Notes: a model not told the origin generated them from the sequence alone. Positions 44,670 through 58,138 are shown, numbered from the stretch's first letter. The stretch: 64,000 nt of DNA from Hymenopellis radicata (GCA_015501595.1 JADNRX010000212.1:30486-94485), one strand, 5' to 3'. Translations and numbers: made by a program.

Positions 44670-45611
44670 TTTAGACTGATTCTAGCTACTGTACAATAGC
44701 TAATCGTACTCTTTTGGTCGTGCCAGTAGAGACTGTTCTCACCTGGTGCCTCTCTTCGACATCGAGCAGCAATTTCGATACATACACAGTCTACGTGAAA
44801 TAACAGCTACATCTTCATACCAGCAACGGACTATATACATCAAGCTTTCTTGCAAAACCTCTTGTGAAATGGCCATGCCGCAACCTGGTGGCTCCTATCA
44901 CAGTAGTACGCGCCTCCGCACGTCGAACACCGCTGCGTCGCCGCCGGTCCACCACAGTGTTCCTGATGCCGTTTATCCCACCTCTCCTTCACTCGCTTCG
45001 CTACTCCCGCTAGCCAGGCCTCGATGTGAGCCGCCGCTGGAGTAACCGCCATCGAAGTCCTTGCGTTCTCTCCCCTAGCAATCGTCTCCACCCTATCGTA
45101 AAACTCATCCAGACTCTCCAGCGCGAACAGGCTCTTCCCACCAAGACCCCGACCAGCGTCTCCGAATTGGAGAGAAGACATGTCGAGGATCGTGTCGATG
45201 TTGCCCTCGCGGGATGATGCAAACCCAAGGACGGCGTGGTTCATCCCGTACGACTCGTCTCCCGTAATATAAGTCGTGCCGCTAGGAAGGTGGCGTGGGT
45301 CATGGTGATGGGATCGATGAACTTTAACTAGTGGACACGGTGGTGATGTATTCGACCCCCTTCCACGTCCGGACACGGAGAGGTGTATCGCGCTCCTCCG
45401 AGTTCTTGCCCGGCTTTGTGTCGAATACGAAGCCCATCTTGTCGACCGCGGCACTCGTTAACCAATCCGCGTTGCCTATGACCTTAATCGTCTTGAAGTT
45501 CTCGTTTCACACAGCCTGGCGCAGCTTAGCATGCCTGACGCGAGGCTCCGTAGATGCCCGTTCACAGTTGAGCAGAAGGGCAATATCGTCGAGATCTAGT
45601 GGTTCGCCCAT
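44670..45611 (-). pseudogene. Inverted decayed MYND-gene copy, unit 2
   Basis: Remnant coding part about 44840-45611 plus copied 3' flank. The C-terminal finger is longer than in unit 1 (YYCDRSHQVAAWPFHKRFC), but the first Cys pair is damaged (QEHCGGPAATQRCSTCGG), and the middle has deletions and a frame break near 45300. Confidence 0.85.
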
Positions 45612-46119
45612 TGGGAGGAGGTTGTTCCCCCATGTGCGTACCTCTCCGCTTCCCTGTCTGCGTGCCGACTTGCCCCTGTGGACTCCACCTCTTCGCCCTG
45701 GGAGGATGTCGTCGTGGGCGGTATGTCTTCGCCTTGAACCTTCTTCCTGACTCTTTCGGTGGGGCGAGGGCGTTCTAGGCACCTCTCCCTCCTCAGTGGG
45801 GGGCGCCTCCTTTTACCTTTGGTGTGCGCGTCTCAGTCAGGGGGCAATTAATTGAAAGACGTATCTGGGTAATGGCGGTCAGCTACGGCCACGAGAGGGA
45901 TGCTTGTTTGCTTACCATTTGACATAAGTAATGAGTCTGCGAAATGTAATTAAACTACTACGGCCACACAATCTAGAACAAGTCAGCAAAGGTAAGACAA
46001 GTAGGTGAAAAATTGCTTACTACTACTAGCAAGAGCCTATCAAAACGGGGGCACATAGTCAAGCTTTGGGCATAACAGGCCGATACTGCGACACATAAGC
46101 GCACGTCGAGGCATTCTTG

Positions 46120-48570
46120 TCGTGTAAACTGCATCGATTGACAGAATCAGATAAATTCAAAGTTGTCGCGGCGACGACTTACCATACTCGCGTGAAACAA
46201 GAAATCCCGCATCGACGAGAAATCCTCGAGAATATCCGAGGAGTCAATCATATCTTGATTAGCGTTTCCGGCAGGAAAGCATCTCGGTAACAGTCTTGTA
46301 GACGACGGCGTTGGGCACGCAGCCAAACTGTTTTTCACCGGCACGTATCCGAATGAGTCGTTACGCCCAACGTCGAGTCGCAGAGGCAGGCGTTCCACGT
46401 TCACAACATCGTCCGCATTGAAAAGTCCAGAGTTTGGTGGCCGTGAGACAAGTGCCGAGTCGAGGTAGCTGAGAGTAAAGTCAGTATTGAATGCGAAAAT
46501 CCATGAAAGACACTTACAAGTGAACAAGAGGGGCGCGGATGCGACGACCTTCTATCAATACTTTAGTCAAAGCACAGATCAGTAAAGTGGTGGTGAACAA
46601 CTCACCAATGAAACGGCCTTTGAAAGCAGAGTAACATCCAATAAGACAAGGCGACGGACGTCGGGTATAAGCACACTCTCAAGAGCTATGTATCGGAACC
46701 CGCCATCTCGTTGATCAGCCGGCGCAAAGCTATTCACCGGCACCGAGCCAAATGATTCCGTCCGACGGTGCCAGGCAGGTCGTTCCATTGGTTGATGAAC
46801 ACCATCCTGCAGAAAGAGGACATTGGTAAGTATTCAGACAACAAGAAGAGCAACACCTTACTGATATGAACAAGGCAGCGGTAAGGGTATACCAACACCA
46901 CTCGATAAGAGTCGAAAGTGAGATTGTGGAATCAAGACCGCGTCTCGTCTGACAAATTACCCAGAGGCGGGGCGGCACCGAGGCGAGCGGTCCTGTGATA
47001 GGTATGACGACTCGCCGTGTCAGTGGAGGCGGTGAACATCCGGTCCGAGAGTCCCCAGTCGCGTCAAGTAAGTAGCGACCGTGTGCGACGTTGGTTGAGG
47101 TAGACTTGAAGGTAAGTATACCGACGATGACGGACACAACGATCGTCGCGGCCTTCAGGTCGACGTCAAAAGAGTTCTACATCGACAATAGGTCAGCTTC
47201 TCGTCGGTGAACAAGATGAAGGTCATGGCTCACCATATAGAGCAGAAATGATGCCTAATTTTACAAAGGTAAGCTGCGACAAAACAAAGAGATAGATCAC
47301 GACTTACCATGGCGGTTTGTTCGTCGTCGCAAGTCCTTGCATCGGTCCGTATGGCGGACTCGGGGGATATCCATGGCAGGAGCCGACGCAGAGTCAACTG
47401 GTACCCATCGGCGCAGAGCCAAGTGAAATTCTCGTAGCGAGTGCGGCACTCCCGAAGAGTGAAACGCGCAAACAACGAGACAACTGAGGCTATATTGAAG
47501 ATAAACTGAAAGGCCCTGGTAAGTCAATCATTACAACGAAGAGATACGAGAGCTTACCTCTGGTGGTTGACGAGGTCGCGGTCGAACGTGGTGATGGCAG
47601 TCGGCGAAGGCTGCATTGTCAACGGTGTCTAAAGTGCCAAACTCAATGGCGGCCAGCATGTTGTCGTCGTCATTGAACGGAAGAGAAGGACACGTCGCTG
47701 GCGGGACACTAGCAATTCCTGATGAGTATTCATCAATGAAGAGGAATAAAGGATAACTTACTTGTAAGAGTGCGGCAATTTCAAGGCGTCACCGTCGTCT
47801 AGGCTAGTGGGAACAAAATGAGCTTCAAAATGTGAGGGGGATAGACGGTAGCGTACCGTGTGACTCTAGCCGTCGTTTTAAGACTGTTGTGGATCCAGAT
47901 GGGAAAACACCAAGTCAAGTCGGGTCGCGGGAGCGGCTTGACGCGTTCAGACACGGCGTCTGAGTTAATTGTAAGTAAAATTCCAATAGAGGCTGAACAG
48001 GCCAACATACCTTGGAGGCTGTATCAACAAGAGGTAAGTACGGCGTCAACAAGAAAAGACTGGATAACACACCAAGTAGTCGAACTAGGGTAATCGCCGT
48101 CGTCTAACTAGCCGTCGTCGAACAGAGCCTTGAAGACTCGGCCTACGCTGTCGCCGCCGCTGGACCCGCAAATGTTGAAGTCGAGAGCGCGCCCTCCGCG
48201 GAAACACAAAGGCCTGCAAGAAAATTAGAACGCTCGTCGCCGATAGAACAGAAACCACGTACCAGAGCAGCAAAAGGTCACGAGAGACGGTGCCGAGGAT
48301 GGAGAGCCTGAGGAAGAATCGTGTGAGCAAGGTGAGATGATGGTGGTAGGAGGAAACCCACGCTGTGCCGATCAACAGGGTTAGCGGTCACGTTTTGAAC
48401 GCGTCGGGAAGGCGATGGCGACAACGGCGGAAACAACGACGAGAGAATCTACAGAGCGAGCGAGAGAGATAGAAGTAGGAGATATAAACGTAGAGACAAT
48501 GTGAGAAGGAGAAAAGGAGAAAAGGAGAAAAGGGAATGGGAGTGGGTGATGATGGATTCCGACCAAATTC
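46120..48570 (-). other. Multi-exon minus-strand region of unknown function, unit 2
   Basis: Counterpart of 34100-36430. Blocks such as FDVDLKAATIVVSVIVGILT and YLDSALVSRPPNSGLFNADD persist. Some exons have lost or gained bases compared with unit 1, for example a shorter stretch near 47470. A hydrophobic block, SRDLLLLWYVVSVLSATSVL, appears near 48250. Not identified. Confidence 0.35.
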
Positions 48571-50231
48571 CATCGCCTTTTATTGCATTTACGGGCCCGC
48601 CAAGGTCCAGAATAAACGTAAGACTATGCGGATAATCTCACGCCGTGATGCGAGAGCGGCCGTTGGGGCGAGAACTTCGGAACTTGTAAAAGTATTATTG
48701 GGCCGCCACGGGAGACCGTTTCTAGCGTCCTACGCGTATTAACCTCCCTGACCGCGTAAAGTAAAGCTAGGTAACTCACCGATAAATGTAAAGATGAGAC
48801 TATGAAAGTTGTCAGGCCCGACCTCAACCGAGTGAATGAAGAACTCACCTTCTCCTCCCGAATGCACTGATTCTCCAATCCTTTCGCTTGCGCCAACTCT
48901 CCGCGGTCCTAAATGCTCCCATCGTTTCAAGGAGAGGACCCTGATCGTCTGATGTGAATCATCTAGAATAAAAAGACGGGGAACTGAAAACTTGCAGATT
49001 GGTATTTCGTGGCGGCGGTGATTCGCACCGCTTCGCGTTGCGTTCTGGGCACGGAAAGTAGTCGCAGTTTACGTTCTGATGAAACGTAATAGGGTCAGAG
49101 CGAAATTAAAGCGAATGGACAACGGAAAAGGCACGAACCTTCTGAGTGGCAGATTGAAATCAGGATTATTGTCGTGTAATTGTCCAATTACGGTCGATAT
49201 GACACCACACGTAAGGCTACACAAGGTTTATACAAGTGCTAGAGTCGCCAGATTGGGCCGGGCGTGGCGGGAAACGCGAATTGCGCAAAAGTGTCGGAGG
49301 GATGGAGGAGGAGAACGACCACTTGCGTCATTTCCCCGCATCCGAGAGTCGAGAGATAAGATAGAAAAGACCCCAGACGCGTCATAGGGTCCGGGAAATC
49401 CTCGTGCTATCGATGCTCAGGGTCCAAGACGCCTCGCTGAGCGGTTGACGCGAAAAGTAGGCATAAAAGCGCGTCCAGTGGGCCAAGTACCGTCGGAATT
49501 CGGCTTACGTAAGGCACAGAGCGATATCCAGGTAAATTCAGGTCTCCAAGCGTTGACAGAGAGCGGGAAAGCAAAGGTGCGCGTTAGTGTAACCAACTCG
49601 AGATCGGAGTGGTCGTGGTTCGAGTTCAAGTTTACCCGATCACCTGGGGTGACCTGGGCTCGATCTATGCCTTCCAACATGACATTTCCCCGTCAATTCC
49701 GAGACGATAGGACGCCTAGAACAGGTACCCAGCTTGGTATACCCGCTGGGTGAGCGGAGTGAATATTCGACCTATCACACGCGATGTCCTCCTGGCGACA
49801 AGACGCACATCATCTTCAGGGTACCAGATATCGATCGCGCTAGTCTCTGGGCTCCCCTGGAAGGAAGTTTTTGAGAAGCACACATTTGGTATTTTGCTCA
49901 CATTCACTTCGTGTTAATGTGGACATGTGGTGTATCGGCATGTGTGTCGATTTCTCCGACTGTAGGTGTTTCCCATGTTTTGGTAGGATACTCTACTATA
50001 CTTTAGGTACTATTCTAAACATCTCTACTAGCCTTAACGAGTGTCTATTTTATAAACTATATTTTGCAGTCAGCTCAAAGTAACACTTTCGAAGGGTATG
50101 GCTGCATTTTTCTTACTTTCGCACAGTAGAGATTTCAATAAATTCAAGTTCATTTGTGGTGTAGTCTACAAAGAGATGTATCTACCCGCTGGAATTCTAC
50201 GTAGTTCTACTGTTCGTAACGGCGCCTACGC
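48571..50231. other. Spacer of unit 2, no supported gene
   Basis: Counterpart of 36431-38170. Open frames differ from those of unit 1, which argues against coding. Confidence 0.4.
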
Positions 50232-50672
50232 CGCGTTTCGCTCCTAAGCCCGTGGAACATCGCCTCAGAAATACTCCCGAATCGTCCCAGAGCAGGGCAG
50301 CGAGATGGAGCCGCGGTTGCCGTCACTACGAAATACAGAGTTAAGTCCGGGAAGTGATCGACGCAAAGTGGAAGGTACAAACCTTCCCAGTCCAATATTG
50401 AGAATGTCTGATCCTGAGGTCGTGAAACAACGGCGTCCGCGGAGCTGCAGTCGTCTTCGTGAACTCCTCAACGTCGATGTCGTCGCCGTCCCACTCGTAC
50501 GGGTTGCAGTCGAAGTGTGGCGCAATGTGTCGTCCGGTAAGTGTGTCCTTGCAGCAGTGAGAAGCTCGCAGCGCGAGCGCAGCGGCGAATAGCCGCTGGT
50601 CACTGCTGCCAATATCCTGAACCAATCATCGGCCGTCAGCTTAAGAATTCAGGCAGGTAAAGGTACGTACTC
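50232..50672 (-). CDS. Conserved small coding-like island, unit 2
   Basis: Near-identical DNA and identical main frame to 38200-38640 (NPYEWDGDDIDVEEFTKTTA). One silent-looking change near 50407. Function unknown. Confidence 0.35.
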
Positions 50673-50999
50673 GAAATGAACTCCCGGACAATGTTCCAAA
50701 TGCGGCGAGAATACCGAACGTGAAGAGATCCAGATCTCCGTCAACGGCGTAGTTTATCCGGGAGTGAAGGGGCGGCCGTAAGTCCATGCGAAATAATATC
50801 GCCCGTTGGTTCCCCAGAGATGCGAGCGAAAAAGTCCAGTCAGGCGGACATCATGAAGGCGGCGAAGCGGCCGAATTGATTCCTGGCGCGGTGTCAGGTT
50901 CAAAACGAATGAATTCGAAGCCAAGACATACCGAATTTGATGGAAAGATGGCGCCGAACTCTAGAGGAAATTCATGTCAGAAATCCTTCTCAAATGAAC

Positions 51000-51760
51000 C
51001 CGTAATTCTGGAAAAAAAAGCCCGGCCGGCGAGGCCACCGCACGCCGTAGACATTCAACAACCTGTGTTTCGAAAAGCCAAAGTCTTGAGGTAGGGTGGC
51101 GGTGTCCAAGGAGGCGGCGAAGCCGCCTCGTCGTCCAGACGCGAAAGTCCATTGCGTAACGGATCTCATCAGATCTACGTATAAAATGAAGTCGATTTGA
51201 TCTAAGAAGGGTCAGAAATGCGAGCGGAAAATGATGGAAAGCAAGCACCTTTTTCCTGGAAAAAAAGCCTGGCCGGCGAGGCCACCACACGCTGGAAGGA
51301 GATGGATATCTCGTGTTACGATCTAGACGTCTTGAGGTTCGGTCGCGTGTCGGGAGGCGGCGCAGCCGCCTCTGCGTTTCCCAAGGAATCGTAAGGCGCA
51401 TAGCTCGGGCGCAATTGAACCAAATATCAATGCGATATCAATGCGAGATCTGATGAAAAGGGTCAGAAATGAAGGGGGAATATCAACACGAAATACGCAC
51501 CATTTCACCCGAAGAAAATGCCGGTCCGGCGAGGACACCCCACGCCGTTCTCCTTCAAGATTTCGGTTTCCGGCCCATTTGACAGTTGACATATCAACGC
51601 GTCGTATTCTGTTGAACGTCCGCAGGATGAAACGACCGCACAAGTGATAATAATTGTCTTCAAAATGCATCAAAATCGAGCACGAAAAGGACGAAAATTA
51701 CACACTTTTCCCCCAGATTCAAGCCTGCCCGGCGAGGGCATCCATGCTGTCCAAGTTTCA
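51000..51760. repeat. GC-hairpin module array, unit 2
   Basis: Hairpins at 51111-51129 (GAGGCGGCGAAGCCGCCTC) and 51354-51372 (loop GCA). The stems are unchanged while the loop base differs, and surrounding sequence has drifted from unit 1. Confidence 0.75.
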
Positions 51761-52079
51761 AGAAGTGTTGTCCTGGGATTCTTGCAGTCAAAGGATAAGT
51801 CGCTCCGCGCGGAATTGAGCGTTCAAAAGCGTCGTTCGGATCTTGGGTTTGTTGTAGATGATGGCGGGAGGAGAACGTTGAACTGCCTCATTTGGCATGG
51901 GCATGATCGACATTCATGCTTGCTTCCTCTCATCACGTCAAATGTCGCGTCGCGTCAGACGCTGCCGCTCGTCTCCATGGCTACGCCCTGTAAACTAGTC
52001 AGCTTGGAATATGCAAACAGACTGTACACGCACTTGAGTCTCCCGAATCTTTTGAATCTAGTCGCTCTCATGTGGTCTC

Positions 52080-52420
52080 GTGTATCCCTCGACGTCCCGT
52101 TCCTTCTGCGAATTCTGACCCCGGATCTGGACAAATTGAGCTGCTCGACTCTGGTTCTGCCTTTTGCGAATCCCTGCAAGCCGTCTGCAGCCCTGGAACA
52201 ACAGTCTTCAGCAGGCGAACTGCACCAAGACGACAACCAACTTACCGCAAATGCCAACCGTGAACTCCAAACTCGAATGTGGACGAATTGAGTGGCTATC
52301 GTCTCGCGACGGCTACACGCCGACTGTATGAAATCTCAGCGGGCGAACAGGGCAAAGACAACGGATGGCTTACCCAAAATCCAACCCCGGATCTGGACGA
52401 ATTGAGCCGCTCTCATCTTG
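52080..52420. repeat. Imperfect ~150-base tandem repeats, unit 2
   Basis: Counterpart of 40140-40520, with the recurring CCCGGATCTGGACGAATTGAG-type block. Confidence 0.6.
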
Positions 52421-53114
52421 CGAGCCGTAGACACCGACTATATATTTTCAGCGCCGAAACGGCGTCAAGGCTAGGTAAGCTTACCATGCTCGTCTTGGAC
52501 GTTTGGGAAGGCTGAAATTGTGGCAGTCGAGCGAGTCACATTGACTTGCTTGTACCGGTGGGAGACATCGACGATGACGGGCCGAAGGAGGAACTAGGAA
52601 GGAAATAGCTTACCGACACCGTGCATTACTTACCCGAATACGGCAAAGTTTTACGTGTCAGGGCTCTAGACTTGGCTTTGGAAGACCCTGTCCACCCATC
52701 GCAAGCCACTTTCCTATCGCAAGTCATGCTCAATCTTAGTGTCCGTTTCATTCATGCAATTGTGTTTGATTTTCCGCGTCGACTGACACCAAGAACACTA
52801 TAGCAGTACCTTGCTATTCCGCATGCAAAGGTAAAAGTGCCTGTGTTCCCGGAATAGGCAAGGTATAAGGGGATGTACCCTGCATGCTTCGAATATTGCA
52901 ATGACGGAGGAGAGTGTGTCTTTGAGATGTTAGTGCAGTATTTAGGAAGCAGAAGAGGATGTCAAGTATATGTATGGGGAGCTGTGAATCACCGCTATCA
53001 AATGGTAGAGCGGAGAAGTCGAAGGGACGGAAAGAAGTGTGGCGCAACGGCGTGCCAAGTCCGAATTCCAAGTTGTACGTCAGCCAGTCCGATTCGGTAT
53101 CGGAATCACGTCAC

Positions 53115-53480
53115 CGTCCAGAGGGTATATAAACCGCCTCGACAGAGCCAGAGCCATATCCACTCTTTCCTTCCCACTTCTCTCTGTAGTAGCATTACTG
53201 ACCACACTTTATAAACGGCACGCTCCCCGGAACCCTTGAGCTAACCTTCCACCACCGGGTCGGCCGCGGGGCTCTTGGGGATAGAAAGGGGAGCATGTTA
53301 GACGTCCCACATGGTGGTGCGCCGTCTTCGGACGTTCGCACAAAGACCTCCTCTCGAGGCCATCGGTCTAATCAACCGGTGGGAGCCAAGAGGATCCCCG
53401 AGCCAGAGGGTTGGCTTGGGGATTTTTTTCGGCTCTTTGGGGCCCACCAGGCCGGACCCTTCACGCCCGTACGATGTATG
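53115..53480 (+). other. TATA-bearing structured element, unit 2
   Basis: Counterpart of 41220-41560. TATA boxes at about 53128 and 53210. The core from the CATGGTGG block to CCCCGAGCCAGAGGGTTGGC is almost unchanged, while flanks and the spacing between TATA boxes have changed strongly. The hairpin is followed by ATTTTTTTCGG. Confidence 0.45.
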
Positions 53481-53690
53481 AACTTTGTGGACTTGCGTTC
53501 ATGAAAATCACTGTTTTTGTACCCCCTACCCTAAGTAAAGTGTTCGAGGATTTATTTTCGACATTTCTCCATCTGAATTTCAGTCTAAGAGTATCCCAGC
53601 TATGTACTTTACTATTAGAATTCAATCTGCGAAGCCCTACACCCCACGGTAGCGAAGATATTTAATCTCGAGTGAATAGCACGGCGCACT

Positions 53691-54311
53691 CCGAGTCAGC
53701 ACAGCCACACTGGCGTTGAGTCCCAATCAGGCAGGTGCTCTTATCTGCCATCCATCGCGCGCACACAGAGGACGCCCATCCAGAGGAGCACTCCTCACGA
53801 AGACGACTCGCCGGCACGCTCCCGAGAAGATGACCCGACGCGCCCCAGAGGAGACGCACCCGGGAAGAGCACCCCAGAGGAGCAGTCCGCGAAGAAGCAC
53901 CCCAAGCAGTCCGCGAAGAAGCACTCACGAAGACGTCTCCCGCGAAGATGTCAGTAGGACACGAGGAGACGCCATCCGAGGAGGCACACCGATGAGCCAT
54001 GCCCGAAGAGCCACTCCCGTGAAGAGCAACCCCACGAAGATGCCCACCAGAGGAGACGCACCCGAGAAGAGCACGACGCGCCAGCAGAGAGAAGACGCAC
54101 CCGAGACGATGACCCGCTTGAAGACGCGCCCCAGAGGAGACGCACCCAGGAAGAGCACTCCATTGAAGAAGCACCCCAGAGGAGCAGTCCGCGAAGAAGC
54201 ACCCCAGAGGAGACGCCATCCGAAGCGACGCACCAGAAGAGAGGAGACGCGCCCAGGAAGAGCGCTCGGAGAGGAAGGCACGAGCAGTGTTTGTGGGCAA
54301 GGGTGTGTGCT
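53691..54311. repeat. Purine-rich minisatellite before GTB1 copy 3
   Basis: Same repeat family as 41742-42323 with different block gains and losses. Here the frame that enters GTB1 is open only from 54291; the long frame from 53716 ends at 54315, overlapping the GTB1 start codon. Confidence 0.85.
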
Positions 54312-56487
54312 ATGATGCAGCTCAGACACGTTAGCATTCTTTCCTCTCGTCGGGCCATGATTCCCTGGCTGCTGCTCTTGCCTTTACCCGTCGCGCGCGC
54401 CGCCGAGGTCGTCGGTGTGCCGCCTAGTCTGCAGGCGAGCTACGCGCCCTCGGCGTCGGGATCCTGGAAATGCTTGGACGGTTCAAAGGAGATTCCTTGG
54501 AAGTTTGTCAACGACGATTCGTGTGACTGCCCCGACGGCAGCGATGAGCCAGGTCTGACGCGTCTGAGCGGTCTCTGCATTGGTACTGAGTGACTGCAGG
54601 CACTGGTGCTTGCCCGAATACATATTTCTATTGCCGGAATGAGGGACACACAGGCGCCAACATACCGAGTTCAAGAGTGAGAGACGGGCTATGCGGTGCG
54701 TGCGTTTATATGTAAAACCCGCTTACTTATATATTCCAACTTAGAGCCTGAATGCTGCGACGGCTCAGATGAACGGCCAGGCGTCTGTGAGAACATCTGT
54801 GTTGAAGTTGGCAAGGAATATAGAAAGAAACGCGCCGAGGAACTCAAGATACAGAAGACCGTGAGTCCCGCCTTATACATTATACTTGCGGTGTCGCTTA
54901 CGGTCGCCAGGGTGCCAAAATACGCTCGACCTACGTCGCATTCGCTGAGAAGGAGAAGAAGCGCCTCGAGGGCGTTATCCAGACCTCGTCTCAAGAGATC
55001 ACCGTTCGCGAGAAAGAAGTTGCCAGATTGCAAGGTACGCATATCAACAACACAAGAATTTCATCTTACAGTCCTTGAGACATTGCCGACCGTACCGAAT
55101 CATTATCCGCCGCCGAGCTCGAATACAAGAAGGAATCTCGTATGTGCTTTTCCCGTCGTTGTCAGTTTCAAACTCATATCCCCTTGCCTCAGCTCTATAC
55201 CAGTCCCTCATTGAACACCGAGACGCCCTCAAGTCCCTCCAACGCGAACACAAGAAACATCTAGAACGCGAGAAAACATTGAGCGAAATTTTGGATGCCC
55301 TTCGGACGGGCTACAATCCCAATTATCAAGACATGGCTGTCCTCGATGCCGTTCGCGGTTGGGAATACCTCGCGGGGCTCCCCCACATCAACGACGTTGG
55401 AAAGGACGCTTCTGCAGAAACTGAAGATGTCGAAGAGACCGATTCGGAGCCTGAGGAGGTTATCCCCGAGGGCGAATGGACGGCTGTGCAGTTGGAGAAG
55501 GATTTGCCCAAGCTTCTCAAGACCGATTATGTGTCGTTGCTACTCGAACATGACGAGCACGTTAGCACACCAGCGGAAGGATCTATGCGTGCGTGACATC
55601 CTTCAAGATTCCCGATAACGCTCATTGTATATTCAGTGTTTGAGCTCTCGAATTATCTTCCTGATGCCCTTATACCTCAATATGAAGATTTCAAAGACAC
55701 GCTGCTTGGATGGATGGAGGCCATCGGTGTCATCCGCCCAAGTGTCGGAATGTCGACAGGTCGGTGCAGTTTCTCTTCATCCCTTTTAATTGCTGATTGG
55801 CGTTGCAGAGGCTACTCATGCCCAGCAAGCTCTCAATGACGCGAAGAATTCGCTGAGAAAGGTGGAAAAGGAGAAACAAACGGCCGAGGAGGATCTGCAG
55901 AAGATATCTGATTCTATCACCTTTGGACCTCAAGGCGAGTGGAAGAAGCTCGACGGGACATGTTTGGAAAAGGACCTCGGAGAGTCAGTTCGCATTTTAC
56001 ATTCGTGTCTTTGTCATACTGACGTTGGGATTCTAGCTATACCTATGAAGTGTGTCTGTTCGGAGCTTCGAAGCAGAAGCCCAAGAAGGGCGGAACGACC
56101 TTCAACCTTGGGTGAGTGGTCTTTGCACGAGCTGAGGGGCGACGTTGATCTCACCACCAGAAAATTCTCGTCCTGGAATCCGGACGCGGAGCCTGGCACG
56201 CCTGAATACTACGAGAAGCAAATGTACACCAAGGGTACCAAGTGCTGGAATGGACCCGAGCGGAGTTTACTTGTAAGCCTTTACCCTCCTCCCTCTCTTG
56301 CCTTTACCCTCCTCCCTCTCTAAATTGTCTCACTCGTTCATAGTTGGTCATGACGTGTGGAACGGAGAATGTGATCCACACGGTGGCTGAGCTGGAAAAG
56401 TGCCAGTATCAGTTTACGGGCACGTCGCCTGCGTTGTGTTTGCCTGTGTCGGAGACGAACGGGGGTGCGAAGCATGAGGAGCTGTAG
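54312..56487 (+). CDS. Glucosidase II beta subunit (PRKCSH/GTB1 type), copy 3
   Basis: Same exon plan, and no frame break found. Intron 2 (TATGTAAAACCCGCTTACTT) and the intron before exon 8 match copy 1, not copy 2. Unique changes include AAEVVGV in the leader region, SAETEDVEETD in the acidic stretch, and a duplicated CCTCCCTCTCT-type block in the last intron. MRH residues and the KHEEL end are kept. Minisatellite precedes the ATG, so expression is uncertain. Confidence 0.9.
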
Positions 56488-56536
56488 ACACGGTGTGTAT
56501 GTATATACAAGAGAACGGGATACGAGCTTGGTTTCA

Positions 56537-56619
56537 CGCAGTGGCAAATCGTATCGATTCACCCATAGTCCGAGTATTACCGTCCAGGTGAGGGAGCGAC
56601 CCGCGTGTCCACTCCCGAA
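56537..56619 (-). pseudogene. Inverted piece of 7TM-like exon 5, unit 3
   Basis: Same as 44518-44600, shifted by 12019. Confidence 0.8.
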
Positions 56620-56688
56620 ATCAGCTATTGCAACAATGACTGGACTCTGTAGCAACGTTATGGTATTGTAAACCACTTCTAGCTATAT

Positions 56689-57630
56689 TTTAGACTGATT
56701 CTAGCTACTGTACAATAGCTAATCGTACTCTTTTGGTCGTGCCAGTAGAGACTGTTCTCACCTGGTGCCTCTCTTCGACATCGAGCAGCAATTTCGATAC
56801 ATACACAGTCTACGTGAAATAACAGCTACATCTTCATACCAGCAACGGACTATATACATCAAGCTTTCTTGCAAAACCTCTTGTGAAATGGCCATGCCGC
56901 AACCTGGTGGCTCCTATCACAGTAGTACGCGCCTCCGCACGTCGAACACCGCTGCGTCGCCGCCGGTCCACCACAGTGTTCCTGATGCCGTTTATCCCAC
57001 CTCTCCTTCACTCGCTTCGCTACTCCCGCTAGCCAGGCCTCGATGTGAGCCGCCGCTGGAGTAACCGCCATCGAAGTCCTTGCGTTCTCTCCCCTAGCAA
57101 TCGTCTCCACCCTATCGTAAAACTCATCCAGACTCTCCAGCGCGAACAGGCTCTTCCCACCAAGACCCCGACCAGCGTCTCCGAATTGGAGAGAAGACAT
57201 GTCGAGGATCGTGTCGATGTTGCCCTCGCGGGATGATGCAAACCCAAGGACGGCGTGGTTCATCCCGTACGACTCGTCTCCCGTAATATAAGTCGTGCCG
57301 CTAGGAAGGTGGCGTGGGTCATGGTGATGGGATCGATGAACTTTAACTAGTGGACACGGTGGTGATGTATTCGACCCCCTTCCACGTCCGGACACGGAGA
57401 GGTGTATCGCGCTCCTCCGAGTTCTTGCCCGGCTTTGTGTCGAATACGAAGCCCATCTTGTCGACCGCGGCACTCGTTAACCAATCCGCGTTGCCTATGA
57501 CCTTAATCGTCTTGAAGTTCTCGTTTCACACAGCCTGGCGCAGCTTAGCATGCCTGACGCGAGGCTCCGTAGATGCCCGTTCACAGTTGAGCAGAAGGGC
57601 AATATCGTCGAGATCTAGTGGTTCGCCCAT
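56689..57630 (-). pseudogene. Inverted decayed MYND-gene copy, unit 3
   Basis: Appears identical to 44670-45611, with the same lesions in the finger and the middle. Confidence 0.85.
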
Positions 57631-58138
57631 TGGGAGGAGGTTGTTCCCCCATGTGCGTACCTCTCCGCTTCCCTGTCTGCGTGCCGACTTGCCCCTGTGG
57701 ACTCCACCTCTTCGCCCTGGGAGGATGTCGTCGTGGGCGGTATGTCTTCGCCTTGAACCTTCTTCCTGACTCTTTCGGTGGGGCGAGGGCGTTCTAGGCA
57801 CCTCTCCCTCCTCAGTGGGGGGCGCCTCCTTTTACCTTTGGTGTGCGCGTCTCAGTCAGGGGGCAATTAATTGAAAGACGTATCTGGGTAATGGCGGTCA
57901 GCTACGGCCACGAGAGGGATGCTTGTTTGCTTACCATTTGACATAAGTAATGAGTCTGCGAAATGTAATTAAACTACTACGGCCACACAATCTAGAACAA
58001 GTCAGCAAAGGTAAGACAAGTAGGTGAAAAATTGCTTACTACTACTAGCAAGAGCCTATCAAAACGGGGGCACATAGTCAAGCTTTGGGCATAACAGGCC
58101 GATACTGCGACACATAAGCGCACGTCGAGGCATTCTTG

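Larger units (their letters stand above)
42324..54310 (+). repeat. Tandem 12-kb unit 2
   Basis: Second direct unit, about 11.99 kb. From about 44420 it appears base-for-base identical to unit 3 at an offset of 12019, to the window end apart from a few homopolymer-type differences near 51700-51760. Its GTB1 part differs from both other copies. Confidence 0.9.

Noticed and set aside
53716..54315. Long open frames on both strands of the minisatellite
   Set aside because: They follow from the repeat composition, which lacks stops in several frames; no start context, domain or splice support.
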